Source of the DNA: Lachnospiraceae bacterium JC7
GTDB taxonomy: Bacteria; Bacillota; Clostridia; Lachnospirales; Lachnospiraceae
Direction: 5' to 3'
DNA length: 64,000 bases
Assembly (NCBI GenBank): GCA_000513555.1
Contig: ALYD01000001.1
Location: 206,223-270,222, forward strand
The stretch's first letter is position 1; every line of letters begins with the position of its first letter. The notes beneath the pieces are model-generated. The model saw only the letters and a list, made by a program, of their open reading frames with translations, did no database searches and was not told the DNA's origin. Below are positions 18,069-27,259 of this stretch, in pieces. The position numbers and the translations under genes were made by a program.

Positions 18069-18830
18069 TCAATTTATCGGTGTGACGACACAGAAGGGCG
18101 GCTCTCCGTTCTCTTCTTTTATCTTTATCTCAATGGGACTAGACTCGTTTATCACGGTCTCAACTATATGACCGTCCACCACCTTCAACTGACGGTCCGC
18201 CCAGGATGCGATGTGGGGGTCATGGGTGACCATGACCATGGTCCGCTGTTCCTCCGAAACGATCTTTTTCATAAGATCAAGAACATCATCGGTGGTGTGG
18301 GAATCAAGGTTTCCCGTAGGCTCATCGGCAAAGATTATCTGCGGGTCGATGACCAGGGCCCGGGCAATGCCTACACGCTGCTGCTGTCCACCGGACATCT
18401 GATTGGGCATGTGCATACCCTGATCTCCGATTCCTATCAGTTTCATGTAATGTTTTGCGGCCTTCATGCGCTCTTCATAGCCTATACCTCTGAACATCAG
18501 CGGCATGGCAACGTTCTCTATGGCATTCATGGAAGGGATGAGATTGTAACTCTGGAAAATAAAACCGACGTTTTGCCGGCGAAATCTGACCAGCTGGGCT
18601 TCGTTCATACGATCGATGCGTTTGTTCGCTATCTGTATGACACCCTTACTCGGGGCTTCAAGCCCTGCCAGCATATTGAGACATGTGGACTTGCCTGAGC
18701 CGGAGGTTCCGACTATGGCGATAAATTCCCCTTTATATATGTCAAAAGAGACTCCGTTAAGAGCATAGACTTTGTTGGATCCAATATTAAAGATTTTATA
18801 TAAGTCTCTAACCTTAATAAGTGGTTCCAA
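18069..18830 (-). CDS. ABC transporter ATP-binding protein (MacB/LolD type)
   Basis: 253 residues. Walker A GTSGSGKST is near residue 42, the Q-loop is IFQSYNLIP, the signature is MSGGQQQRVGIARAL, Walker B is IIFADEPTGNLD and the switch His lies in VMVTHDPH. The LolD/MacB class is indicated by these motifs and by the MacB-like permease in the operon. The start is TTG at 18830, six bases after AAGGA. It is the first gene of the export operon, with a promoter about 65 nt upstream. Confidence 0.95.
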   Translation of the reverse strand: MEPLIKVRDLYKIFNIGSNKVYALNGVSFDIYKGEFIAIVGTSGSGKSTCLNMLAGLEAPSKGVIQIANKRIDRMNEAQLVRFRRQNVGFIFQSYNLIPSMNAIENVAMPLMFRGIGYEERMKAAKHYMKLIGIGDQGMHMPNQMSGGQQQRVGIARALVIDPQIIFADEPTGNLDSHTTDDVLDLMKKIVSEEQRTMVMVTHDPHIASWADRQLKVVDGHIVETVINESSPIEIKIKEENGEPPFCVVTPIN

Positions 18831-18896
18831 GATAGATCCTTCTTTCGTGAAAAGTTGAATGATTCGAAATCGTGAAAATACTCACACTATTGTCTC

Positions 18897-18925
18897 ATTA
18901 TAGGACAACAGATTTGAATATACAA
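18897..18925 (-). promoter_or_regulatory. Sigma-A promoter of the ABC export operon
   Basis: On the minus strand TTGTAT (18920-18925), 17 bp, TATAAT (18897-18902). It lies between the serS terminator and the ATPase start. Confidence 0.8.
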
Positions 18926-18961
18926 TCTACGAATTCTTGAAGAACCTAAAGCAAATCTAAA

Positions 18962-19004
18962 GAAAAAATCTCCTGACACTGAATGAACAGTGTCGGGAGA
19001 TTTA
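18962..19004 (-). terminator. Terminator of serS
   Basis: On the minus strand a 16-bp stem with one wobble (AAATCTCCCGACACTG with CAGTGTCAGGAGATTT), a 6-nt loop and a T-run. Confidence 0.92.
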
Positions 19005-19089
19005 AATTTCTGTACCCTGTTATGGTTAGAAATCTGTATTCGATAACTGCGGATAAGCCTGACTGCCGGATAGACCCGGCATAAGTATC

Positions 19090-20403
19090 TTATTTCTGCC
19101 TGCCCTCGATAGAGTTCCACTTCGGAGTAAGAACCTTGACTCCGCCCATGTATGGCTGAAGAACCTCAGGGATGGTAACACTTCCGTCTGCCTGAAGGTG
19201 ATTCTCCAGGAATGCGATAAGCATACGTGGAGGTGCTACACAGGTGTTGTTAAGAGTATGTGCAAGATGGATCTTGCTGTCCTTACCCTTGATTCTGATC
19301 TTGAGACGTCTTGCCTGAGCATCTCCGAGGTTTGAACATGAACCAACCTCGAAATACTTCTTCTGACGTGGTGACCATGCCTCAACGTCACATGACTTGA
19401 CCTTGAGATCTGCGAGATCTCCTGAGCAGCACTCAAGAGTTCTTACAGGGATATCCATGGAACGGAAGAAATCAACAGTATTCTGCCATAACTTCTCATA
19501 CCAGTTCATAGACTCCTCAGGCTCACATACAACGATCATCTCCTGCTTCTCGAACTGGTGGATACGGTAAACTCCACGCTCCTCAAGACCGTGAGAACCC
19601 TTCTCCTTACGGAAGCAAGGTGAATATGATGTAAGTGTAAGAGGTAATGTATCGGCAGGAAGGATCTGATCGATGAAACGACCGATCATTGAGTGCTCTG
19701 ATGTACCGATAAGGTAAAGATCCTCACCCTCGATCTTGTACATCATGGCATCCATCTCTGCGAAAGACATTACACCGTCAACTACCTTTGAACGGATCAT
19801 ATATGGAGGGATGACATAGGTAAATCCTCTATTGATCATGAAATCACGTGCATAGCTCAGTACTGCTGAGTGAAGACGTGCGATGTCGCCTACAAGATAG
19901 TAGAAACCGTTTCCTGCAACACGGCCTGCAGCGTCCATATCAACGCCGCCGAAGGACTCCATGATATCTGTGTGATAAGGAACCTCAAATGCAGGAACTA
20001 CAGGCTCACCGTAGCGCTGGTTCTCAACATTGTGAGAGTCATCCGGACCGATAGGAACAGACGGATCGATTATGTTAGGAATCACCATCATTCTCTTGGT
20101 GATCTCTTCATTGAGCTTTGGCTGTAACTCCTCAAGCTCCTTAAGTCTGTCAGAATACTGAGATACCTCAGCCTTTACCTGCTCAGCTTCTTCTTTCTTT
20201 CCCTGTGCCATAAGTGCACCGATCTGCTTTGAAACAGAATTCTTCTTTGCACGAAGATCGTCAGCCTCCTGCTGGCACTTTCTTGCTTCCGCATCGAACT
20301 TAATAACCTCGTCAACCAGTGGAAGTTTCTCATCCTGGAACTTCTTCTTGATATTCTCTTTTACAAGTTCCGGATTTTCTCTGACAAATTTAATGTCTAA
20401 CAT
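19090..20403 (-). CDS. serS: Seryl-tRNA synthetase
   Basis: 437 residues from the ATG at 20403 (GGGAGGAGAG upstream); an earlier in-frame codon has no ribosome site. The N-terminal ~110 residues form the long antiparallel coiled coil that grips the tRNA-Ser variable arm. The class II core shows motif 2 (SPCFRKEKGSHGLEERGVYRIHQF, split here for length) and motif 3 (LNNTCVAPPRMLIAFLEN). The gene has its own promoter and terminator. I see no T-box in the leader, only a small GTGCA hairpin. Confidence 0.98.
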   Translation of the reverse strand: MLDIKFVRENPELVKENIKKKFQDEKLPLVDEVIKFDAEARKCQQEADDLRAKKNSVSKQIGALMAQGKKEEAEQVKAEVSQYSDRLKELEELQPKLNEEITKRMMVIPNIIDPSVPIGPDDSHNVENQRYGEPVVPAFEVPYHTDIMESFGGVDMDAAGRVAGNGFYYLVGDIARLHSAVLSYARDFMINRGFTYVIPPYMIRSKVVDGVMSFAEMDAMMYKIEGEDLYLIGTSEHSMIGRFIDQILPADTLPLTLTSYSPCFRKEKGSHGLEERGVYRIHQFEKQEMIVVCEPEESMNWYEKLWQNTVDFFRSMDIPVRTLECCSGDLADLKVKSCDVEAWSPRQKKYFEVGSCSNLGDAQARRLKIRIKGKDSKIHLAHTLNNTCVAPPRMLIAFLENHLQADGSVTIPEVLQPYMGGVKVLTPKWNSIEGRQK

Positions 20404-20460
20404 AAGATTCTCTCTCCTCCCGGAAATATCTAAAATAAAAGTGCAAAAATGCACCTAACT

Positions 20461-20489
20461 ACTATAGCGTTATTTCTTTTGTTTTTCAA
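20461..20489 (-). promoter_or_regulatory. Sigma-A promoter of serS
   Basis: On the minus strand TTGAAA (20484-20489), 17 bp, TATAGT (20461-20466). A small hairpin GTGCATTTTTGCAC lies between the start site and the serS ribosome site. Confidence 0.8.
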
Positions 20490-20563
20490 GTTGATAACAC
20501 AGTGTCATGATACCATCACCCGTATTGATTTTGTCTCAGATGGTACATCTGAAGGAATATATC

Positions 20564-21427
20564 TCAGAGTCTGTGCAGAAGGTCCTCAAACTGAACACCT
20601 TCAACTACCGGTACCTTTTCGTCATCAGAGTGTCTGATGGCTGAGCCGATAAAATCCGCTGCTATCTGACAGGCGGATTCCATATCGCTGCCCTTCACGT
20701 ATTTAGCTCCGACTATGGCACTGAAAAGATCTCCTGTTCCGGGACGGTTGTCACCGGTCTTTAGTGTTCTGATGAAACGGACGTCTCCATCCTCTTCTGA
20801 CAGTACGTTGAGAAGATGTGTTCTTCCGTCACTGTCTGTCTCTTCCACCCCTGTTATGACTACTGCACCCTTTGTGATATGGTGAAGTGCCGAGAGTAAG
20901 GCATTGAACACTATGGCCTTGGCTGAATCAAGGCTGCAGCTGTCTAATGTTTCCTTCAGACCTTCGTAGTCATAATCCACAAGGAAGGCGGCCTCTGTAA
21001 GATTCGGACATATGAGATCCGCGAGACCTGCAAGGGAGACCATGGCTTCGATGTTCTTCTCTGTCATGTGTCTGTACAGGCTGCCGTGATCTGCGAATAC
21101 GGGATCAAGTATCACCTTCATATCCGGATTTCTTTTTTTCTGCTCCAGTATGAATTCCTCGATGATCTTCTGTTCCCTTTCGTCTCCGAGATATCCTATG
21201 AGGATACCGTCGAATCTGAAACCGTTTCTGTTCCATGCTTCAAAGTAAGCCTGCATGTGGTCACTGAAATTTGTTTTGGCCACTTCCTGAAAGGCTGTGT
21301 GGCTGCTCAGTATGGCGGTGGGAACCGGACATGCGGTCACTCCCAGAGTGGATACCACCGGTAACTGGATACTCAGGGAGCTTCTACCCACACCGCTTAG
21401 GTCGTTAATGATAGCTATTCTCTTCAT
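20564..21427 (-). CDS. Pyridoxamine/pyridoxal kinase
   Basis: 287 residues of the ribokinase-like PdxK/PdxY family. Visible motifs are NDLSGVGRSSLS at the N-terminus, the VTACPVPTAILSSHT segment that binds the pyridoxal ring, DPVFADHG, and LKTGDNRPGTGDLFSA. The last contains the anion hole and catalytic Asp of the GTGD motif. It phosphorylates B6 vitamers to the cofactor form. It follows rpe by 5 nt with a weak ribosome site, so it is probably coupled, and it occupies the place where thiN often sits in this Firmicute cluster. Confidence 0.92.
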   Translation of the reverse strand: MKRIAIINDLSGVGRSSLSIQLPVVSTLGVTACPVPTAILSSHTAFQEVAKTNFSDHMQAYFEAWNRNGFRFDGILIGYLGDEREQKIIEEFILEQKKRNPDMKVILDPVFADHGSLYRHMTEKNIEAMVSLAGLADLICPNLTEAAFLVDYDYEGLKETLDSCSLDSAKAIVFNALLSALHHITKGAVVITGVEETDSDGRTHLLNVLSEEDGDVRFIRTLKTGDNRPGTGDLFSAIVGAKYVKGSDMESACQIAADFIGSAIRHSDDEKVPVVEGVQFEDLLHRL

Positions 21428-21432
21428 AGGCT

Positions 21433-22095
21433 TCAGTCCGCTAATATTCTGTTGAAGGCCTTTACATTCTCTGCGATCTTATCCTCAGGTTTGAAGACAG
21501 CAGAGCCTGCGATGAAGAAGTTGGCGCCTGCGTCTCTGATAGATGCGATGTTGTCGAGAGTTACACCGCCGTCAACACCGATGTTCAGCTGAAGATCCAT
21601 TTCCTGAGCCTTTCTTTTTAACTCACGGATCTTATCGAGAGTGTAAGGAATGAATTTCTGTCCGCCGAAACCGGGATTTACAGTCATGATGAGAACCAGG
21701 TCCAGCATCGGAAGGAGGTAGTCAAGTGTGCTTACAGGTGTTGCGGGATTAAGTGCCACACCGGCTTTGAGACCGGCTTCCTTTATCTGATTGACGGTGC
21801 GGTCAAGGTGGAGACATGCCTCCTGATGAACCGTGATCCCATCGGCGCCTGCATTGGCAACATCAGTTATATATCTTCCCGGATCTTCCACCATCATGTG
21901 TACATCGAAGAAACTCTTGATATCTTTTCGTACAGCCTTGATGATAGGGGCACCGAAGGAAATATTCGGTACAAATGTTCCATCCATCATGTCGAAATGA
22001 ATGTATTGTGCCCCTGCTTCCTCGGCAGCTTTGATGCAGTTTGTCAGGTTGCCGAAATCAGCAGATAAAATGGATGGTGACAGATAGCTCTTCAT
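21433..22095 (-). CDS. rpe: Ribulose-phosphate 3-epimerase
   Basis: 220 residues, a full-length TIM barrel. The conserved SPSILSADF start, HFDMMDGTFVPN (metal His and catalytic Asp), DVHMMV, MTVNPGFGGQ and GVDGGV segments are present. It interconverts ribulose-5-P and xylulose-5-P in the pentose phosphate pathway. Its ribosome site overlaps the rsgA stop, and the rsgA-rpe pair is conserved in Firmicutes. Confidence 0.98.
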   Translation of the reverse strand: MKSYLSPSILSADFGNLTNCIKAAEEAGAQYIHFDMMDGTFVPNISFGAPIIKAVRKDIKSFFDVHMMVEDPGRYITDVANAGADGITVHQEACLHLDRTVNQIKEAGLKAGVALNPATPVSTLDYLLPMLDLVLIMTVNPGFGGQKFIPYTLDKIRELKRKAQEMDLQLNIGVDGGVTLDNIASIRDAGANFFIAGSAVFKPEDKIAENVKAFNRILAD

Positions 22096-22100
22096 AAATA

Positions 22101-23081
22101 TTAGTATCTCCTTTGTGATTTTAGTTCGTCATAGAGCAGAACGTAGCTTTCATAACGCTCTTTGGAAATGCGGCCTTCCTGTACGGCTTTCTTCACCGCA
22201 CAGTCGTTCTCACCTATATGAATACAGGTCTTGAAACGGCAGTCATGTCTGTGTTCCTCAAATTCAGGGAAATAGTACATGAGCCGGTCAGGCTCTATAT
22301 CGTTGATATAAAGGGATGTGAAGCCCGGAGTGTCCAGAACATAGGTGTCATCATCTATGTAAAAGAACTCCGTATGTCTCGTGGTGTTCTTTCCACGCTC
22401 TATTTTCCGGCTGAGTTCCCCTATCTCCATGTTGGCTTCAGGATGAATAAGGTTCGTTATAGAGGATTTGCCCACTCCGCTTGGACCGGACAGAACAGTG
22501 GTCTTCCCCTGAAGGACTTCCATGATCCTATTATAGCAGTCACCGGATCTGGTACTTATCTCGAGAACCTTATAACCTGCGGCTCTGTATATTTCGGGAA
22601 TGAGCTCGGGATGATCCGAGTGGATCTCCGGGATGAACTGGGATCTGTCCTTCCTTTTCTTTTTATATGATGGAATATCCTCTTCCTCAGGCTCTTCTTC
22701 CGGTTCTCTGGAATCTATGAGATCCACCTTGTTAAAGAAGATAACAACAGGTATATCCTTCTGTTCCATGTTAATCAGGAATCTGTCCAGAAGGCTCAGA
22801 TTAGGGTCTGGATGCCTGAGAGCAAAGACCACCACAGCCTGATCGATGTTTGCGACTTCGGGACGTATCAGCTGATTTTTTCTGGGAAGAATACGTATGA
22901 CTGAACCTTCCCTCTCCTTTTCACTGTCCTGTACAGGTTCTATTTCGGCATCATCACCTACAAGGGGCTTTTCATTACGGTTTCTGAAGATACCCTTTGC
23001 ACGGCACTCATAATCTCCCTCAGGAGTGTGGACATAATAGAATCCGCCTATTCCTTTGTATATTTTTCCTTTTAACGGCAT
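22101..23081 (-). CDS. rsgA: Ribosome small subunit GTPase A
   Basis: 326 residues from the ATG at 23081, preceded by GAGGTG; the frame extends upstream into the hairpin region but without a ribosome site. An N-terminal OB-fold is followed by the circularly permuted GTPase: G4 (FNKVD) comes before G1 (GPSGVGKSS) and G3 (DTPGF). A C-terminal zinc motif has the Cys-x-Cys-His-Cys spread in DCRFKTCIHIGENDCAV. An Asp/Glu-rich insertion with EEEPEEED lies after G4. RsgA matures the 30S subunit. It follows pknB. Confidence 0.97.
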   Translation of the reverse strand: MPLKGKIYKGIGGFYYVHTPEGDYECRAKGIFRNRNEKPLVGDDAEIEPVQDSEKEREGSVIRILPRKNQLIRPEVANIDQAVVVFALRHPDPNLSLLDRFLINMEQKDIPVVIFFNKVDLIDSREPEEEPEEEDIPSYKKKRKDRSQFIPEIHSDHPELIPEIYRAAGYKVLEISTRSGDCYNRIMEVLQGKTTVLSGPSGVGKSSITNLIHPEANMEIGELSRKIERGKNTTRHTEFFYIDDDTYVLDTPGFTSLYINDIEPDRLMYYFPEFEEHRHDCRFKTCIHIGENDCAVKKAVQEGRISKERYESYVLLYDELKSQRRY

Positions 23082-23113
23082 TTTCACCTCATTAAATCTG
23101 GATATCCGGGATG

Positions 23114-23146
23114 AAGAGCTTTTTCGGTATAAGCGAAAAAGCTCTT
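23114..23146. repeat. Strong hairpin between pknB and rsgA without T-run
   Basis: A perfect 13-bp stem (23114-23126 with 23134-23146) and a 7-nt loop between the pknB stop and the rsgA start. No U-tract follows in the sense direction, so it is more likely a stability or processing element than a terminator. Confidence 0.7.
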
Positions 23147-23157
23147 TACCCGTTTGA

Positions 23158-25317
23158 TTACTCCGCCGGAGCGAAGTTACATACATATGATGCTATTACG
23201 GTATCAGTGGCTGCATCAACAACTTCCACTGTACCGAGGGGGATTCCTGCTTCACCCTTTATCTTCGGGAATACTACCTGAAGCTCTGTCCCAACTTCAT
23301 AGGAACGGGCTCCCTGCAGAGTCCTGTAGCGCTCTTCTCCGTTCACGTCCTGACGGAGTCTGATGGATACAAGTGTGGTTCCGCTGGCACCCGGTTCAGA
23401 TGCTCCTCCTAAAGGGACAACTGTATTTATAGAGCCATACCATGAAGAATCCGCAGCAGAAGAACTGAGAGTCGAACTCTGGGTCTCTGCACTTTTTACG
23501 CTGGACTCGCCATCAGGTCCGGATGATACTGTGAGGCTGACTACACTGCCCTTGAAAGCAGCGGTTCCGCCCTTTACGGACTGGTCCATGACCTTACCGG
23601 CTTCTCTCTGATGATCAGGTAGATAGGTTATGTCTCCCGGAATAAGATCAAGAAGTTTAAGTGTGGTCAGGGCATCGGCTTCAGAGTAGCCTGAAAGATC
23701 CGGAACCTTCACCATGTTGGCATCGAGACCCTTGGAAACGAAGATCTCCAGAGGATCAGGACCTGAAGAATCAGGCTTGCTGGTGTTTATCACGTATCCT
23801 GTCGGAATGGTGTCTGAGGGTACTTCCACTATCTTGTACTGTATATCCCTGTCTTTGAGCTGACTTTCAAGCTCTTGTATATTAATGGAATGAAGAGCCT
23901 CAAGAGTTGAAGGGTCATCCTTGTCATAGAACACGATGGTCTGTGCTCCCTTTGAGACCGTAACCTTTACAGTATCGCCGACAGAATAATTTCCGTTAGG
24001 ATAACTGATTATGACACCTTCGTTGTAGATGTCTGAGTAGGCCTCCTTTTCCACTTCGATATGGATATTGTACTCACGGAGTTCTTCATTGGCCTCTTCC
24101 ACAGAAAGACCGATTATGCCCTGAAGATGTGTTTCCAGAGCCGAGATGGTGATACTTACTTCACTGGTCACTTCGGTTTCTGTAGTCTCTGCCGCAGTGG
24201 TGGTTTCGAGAGGCGCATGGGCATCCCGGAAAAAGCTGATCATATTCTTTGCGATGATCAGAACGATGATAAGTATACATATGCCGCAGGCAATGGCTAT
24301 CATGCGGTATATCATGAAGGTACGGTCATTGATGAGCTTATGTTCATCCTGAATGGCTGAACCATCCTCTTCTGAACTGCCTGTATCTCCTGCTTTTTGC
24401 AGAGCCTTTATATCCGAAAGCTCTTCTGCAGATAAGACTCTGGTCTCACCAAGGTCCTGAGGGATACGTCCTTTCATGAAAGAACCGGATGGATCCTTTA
24501 TGGCCTTCTGAAGGTCTCTTCCCAGCTCGTCGATATGCTGATAACGCTTCTCGGGAAGCTTCTGCATACACTTGGAAACGATATAATCAAGAGCCGGATA
24601 AACATCAGGTGCCAGGTTTTTAACCTTGGGGATAGGATTCTCAAGATGTGCAAAAACCACGGCAACAGAGGTGCTTCCGTCGTAAGGCACCTTTCCTGTC
24701 AGCATCTCGTAGAGCGTACATCCGAAGCTGTATATATCCGAGCGTTCGTCGGACTGACCTGAGCGGGCCTGCTCAGGAGAAATGTAATGCACAGATCCCA
24801 TGACTGTAGTGGTGACAGTCTGCTGTGTGGCAGCTCTTGCAATACCGAAATCAGCTACCTTTACAGTTCCGTCACCGGAAACGATCATGTTCTGAGGCTT
24901 GATATCTCTGTGAACTATTCCGTTCTTATGGGCCTGCTCTATGCCCCCTACTACCTGAAGTGCGATGGCGATGGCTTCCTTGGAATCCATACGGCCCTTC
25001 CTCTGTATGTAGGATTTGAGGGTGATTCCCTCCACAAGCTCCATCACTATGTAGTGGATCTTGTTTTTGTGGTTGTCGATAATGTCATAGACCCCGACGA
25101 TGTTGGGATGGTTGAGCTTCGCCGCAGCCTGAGCTTCATTCTGGAATTTGCGTATGAACTCCTTGTCCTCGCAGTATTCTTCCTTCAGAACCTTGATGGC
25201 GACTTCACGCCCCATTTTTGTATCGGTTGCACGGTAAACGTAGCTCATTCCGCCCTGACCTATCAGAGAGTTGATCTTATAACGGTCATCGAGAATCTGT
25301 CCTTCCTGAACCATCAT
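23158..25317 (-). CDS. pknB: PASTA-domain serine/threonine protein kinase
   Basis: 719 residues. The cytosolic kinase domain spans about residues 11-275, with the glycine loop IGQGGMSYVY, catalytic Lys42, HRD at 136-138 and DFG at 156-158. A juxtamembrane linker leads to one transmembrane helix (~338-360). Extracellular PASTA repeats follow (VEEANEELREYNI, Q-rich second and VPDLSGYSEADALTTL third), and a Ser-rich spacer leads to a C-terminal beta domain. PASTA kinases sense muropeptides or lipid II and regulate division and wall synthesis. The ATG overlaps the stop of the phosphatase gene, tying kinase and phosphatase expression together. Confidence 0.97.
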   Translation of the reverse strand: MMVQEGQILDDRYKINSLIGQGGMSYVYRATDTKMGREVAIKVLKEEYCEDKEFIRKFQNEAQAAAKLNHPNIVGVYDIIDNHKNKIHYIVMELVEGITLKSYIQRKGRMDSKEAIAIALQVVGGIEQAHKNGIVHRDIKPQNMIVSGDGTVKVADFGIARAATQQTVTTTVMGSVHYISPEQARSGQSDERSDIYSFGCTLYEMLTGKVPYDGSTSVAVVFAHLENPIPKVKNLAPDVYPALDYIVSKCMQKLPEKRYQHIDELGRDLQKAIKDPSGSFMKGRIPQDLGETRVLSAEELSDIKALQKAGDTGSSEEDGSAIQDEHKLINDRTFMIYRMIAIACGICILIIVLIIAKNMISFFRDAHAPLETTTAAETTETEVTSEVSITISALETHLQGIIGLSVEEANEELREYNIHIEVEKEAYSDIYNEGVIISYPNGNYSVGDTVKVTVSKGAQTIVFYDKDDPSTLEALHSINIQELESQLKDRDIQYKIVEVPSDTIPTGYVINTSKPDSSGPDPLEIFVSKGLDANMVKVPDLSGYSEADALTTLKLLDLIPGDITYLPDHQREAGKVMDQSVKGGTAAFKGSVVSLTVSSGPDGESSVKSAETQSSTLSSSAADSSWYGSINTVVPLGGASEPGASGTTLVSIRLRQDVNGEERYRTLQGARSYEVGTELQVVFPKIKGEAGIPLGTVEVVDAATDTVIASYVCNFAPAE

Positions 25318-26060
25318 GATTCAACCTCCTCTCTGTAGGGATCCACAAGGACAATTCCGATGTTATCCTTACCGCCGTTTATATTGGCCATATCTATGAG
25401 CGCCTGAACCTTCTCGAGAACAGAGCTTCGTTCGCGGATGATATTCCGTATGCTTTCGTTATCCACCATGTTGGTGAGACCATCCGAACACATGAGAAGA
25501 TAATCACCCTCTGAAAGCTCCACCTCAAAGAAATCCGCAGACACCTTTTCCTCGATCCCCACTGCTCTGGTGATAATGTTTCTGGAATTGAGGTAGTCTT
25601 TTGAACCGCGGCGCATGAATCCGCGTCGGATCATTTCTTCAACATAGGAGTGATCTCTGGTGATCTGTCTGATGCTGTTTCCGTGAATAAGATAAGCTCT
25701 TGAGTCGCCTATATTGCTGACAGTCAGATTATTGCCGTCAAAAAAAGCTGTAACGAGGGTCGTACCCATACCGTTGAGATTCTCATCTTCCAGAGACAGC
25801 TTATAAAGGCGTTCATTGACGTCCGAGATGGCATCCTGTATGAGCTGAATGCTGGGAACTCCAGTCGGAGCTTCGGCGATGTACTGCTTAAATTCTTCCA
25901 CGGCGAAACGTGAGGCATAGTCCCCGGCCTTGTGACCTCCCATGCCGTCGGCAAGAAGGAAAAGATTGGGTAATGCACCTATAGATCGATCGGTCGCAAA
26001 AACATAATCTTGATTCATGCGTCTTTTGCGGCCCTTATCCGTTTTTGCAAAAAAGACCAT
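25314..26060 (-). CDS. prpC: PP2C-family protein phosphatase (Stp/PrpC)
   Basis: 248 residues. The PPM metal-binding motifs are RRMNQDYVFA, LLADGMGGHKAGDYAS, GTTLVTAFF, VSNIGDSRAYLI, LLMCSDGLTNMV and GGKDNIGIVLV. It removes phosphate from substrates of the adjacent PASTA kinase. The stop overlaps the pknB start, and rlmN lies 67 nt upstream, the standard Firmicute order. Confidence 0.97.
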   Translation of the reverse strand: MVFFAKTDKGRKRRMNQDYVFATDRSIGALPNLFLLADGMGGHKAGDYASRFAVEEFKQYIAEAPTGVPSIQLIQDAISDVNERLYKLSLEDENLNGMGTTLVTAFFDGNNLTVSNIGDSRAYLIHGNSIRQITRDHSYVEEMIRRGFMRRGSKDYLNSRNIITRAVGIEEKVSADFFEVELSEGDYLLMCSDGLTNMVDNESIRNIIRERSSVLEKVQALIDMANINGGKDNIGIVLVDPYREEVES

Positions 26061-26127
26061 CAGTTACTCCTTAAAATATCAGTAATATAACTAGTTAAGT
26101 TCAGGAAAGCTCCATGTAAAGTTTTCC

Positions 26128-27183
26128 TCAGTTTTCATTCTCAAGGTAGTTACGACGTAACTGTCCGCAGGATCCGGAAATGTCGGAACCCATCTCGCGG
26201 CGTATGGTGGCCGCAATACCGTTCTTTTCAAGAATGTGCTGGAAAGCCTCGATCTTTGTACGGTCAGGTCTCTTCCAGTCACGTTCCTTTATGGGATTAA
26301 CGGGAATGAGGTTCACATGACACTGGAGTTTTCCCTGGTCCTTCATCCCTTTAATGAGACGAACCAGCTGCTGTGCTTCATCCTTGTTGTCATTCACGCC
26401 TTCCACTACGGAATACTCAAAGGTGACACGTCTGCCTGTTTTTTCGAAATAATACTCTATGGCAGGCATGATCTCCGAAAGAGAATACTTGTTTGCGATA
26501 GGCATAAGAGTCTTACGGGTCTCATCGTTAGGAGCATGGAGACTGAGGGCAAGAGTTATGCCGTAGTTTGCGTCTGCAAGTTCTCTTATGCGTGGAACGA
26601 GACCGCAGGTGGAAACGGTAATGTTTCTTCTGGAGATATTGAGCCCGTTCTCATCTGAGATCATACGGATAAACCTGGTGAACTCATCGTAGTTGTCCAG
26701 GGGTTCACCTGAGCCCATGATGACAATGTTGTCAACTCTCTCACCGGTGTCACGCTGCATACGGTAGACCTGACCGAGCATCTCACCGGAAGTAAGATTA
26801 CGGGCAAGACCGTCGATGGTGGAAGCACAGAACCTGCAGCCCATTCGGCAGCCCACCTGACTGGAAATGCAGACAGAATTGCCGTGCTGGTATTTCATCC
26901 ATACCGACTCTATGACATGTCCGTCCTGCATGCGGTTAATGAATTTCTTCGTTCCGTCGATCTTCGAGGTTAGTACCTCTACTGTCCCGGGAAGTGATGC
27001 CGAGTAGTTCTCGGAAAGCTTATCCCTAAGCTGCTTTGAGATATTGGTCATCTCATCGAAACCGTCCACCAGCTTCACATGAAGCCACTGATATATCTGC
27101 TTTGCACGGAAGGGCTTTTCTCCCATTTCCGCCAGCAGTGTTTCTAAATCTTTATATTCAAGATCTCGTAAATTCTTCATCAT
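26128..27183 (-). CDS. rlmN: 23S rRNA (adenine2503-C2)-methyltransferase RlmN
   Basis: 351 residues. The radical SAM cluster motif CRMGCRFCAST (Cys-x3-Cys-x2-Cys) is near residue 110, preceded by SSQVGC. The GSGEPLDNYD segment and the C-terminal resolving cysteine in SDISGSCGQLR are present. The enzyme methylates A2503 of 23S rRNA (and A37 in some tRNAs) by a methyl-Cys mechanism. Two tandem ATGs (27183 and 27180) are possible starts and the ribosome site is weak. Confidence 0.96.
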   Translation of the reverse strand: MMKNLRDLEYKDLETLLAEMGEKPFRAKQIYQWLHVKLVDGFDEMTNISKQLRDKLSENYSASLPGTVEVLTSKIDGTKKFINRMQDGHVIESVWMKYQHGNSVCISSQVGCRMGCRFCASTIDGLARNLTSGEMLGQVYRMQRDTGERVDNIVIMGSGEPLDNYDEFTRFIRMISDENGLNISRRNITVSTCGLVPRIRELADANYGITLALSLHAPNDETRKTLMPIANKYSLSEIMPAIEYYFEKTGRRVTFEYSVVEGVNDNKDEAQQLVRLIKGMKDQGKLQCHVNLIPVNPIKERDWKRPDRTKIEAFQHILEKNGIAATIRREMGSDISGSCGQLRRNYLENEN

Positions 27184-27259
27184 TTTCAGGTTATATCTAT
27201 AGTTTAAATACAGGGAGAATGCAGGAAGTCATACCTGCATCCTGTCCTTCTACTTTGAA

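Noticed and set aside
20404..20563. Possible T-box leader for serS
   Set aside because: The leader after the promoter is about 50 nt and has only a small GTGCA hairpin; no T-box sequence or anticodon-like bulge is visible.
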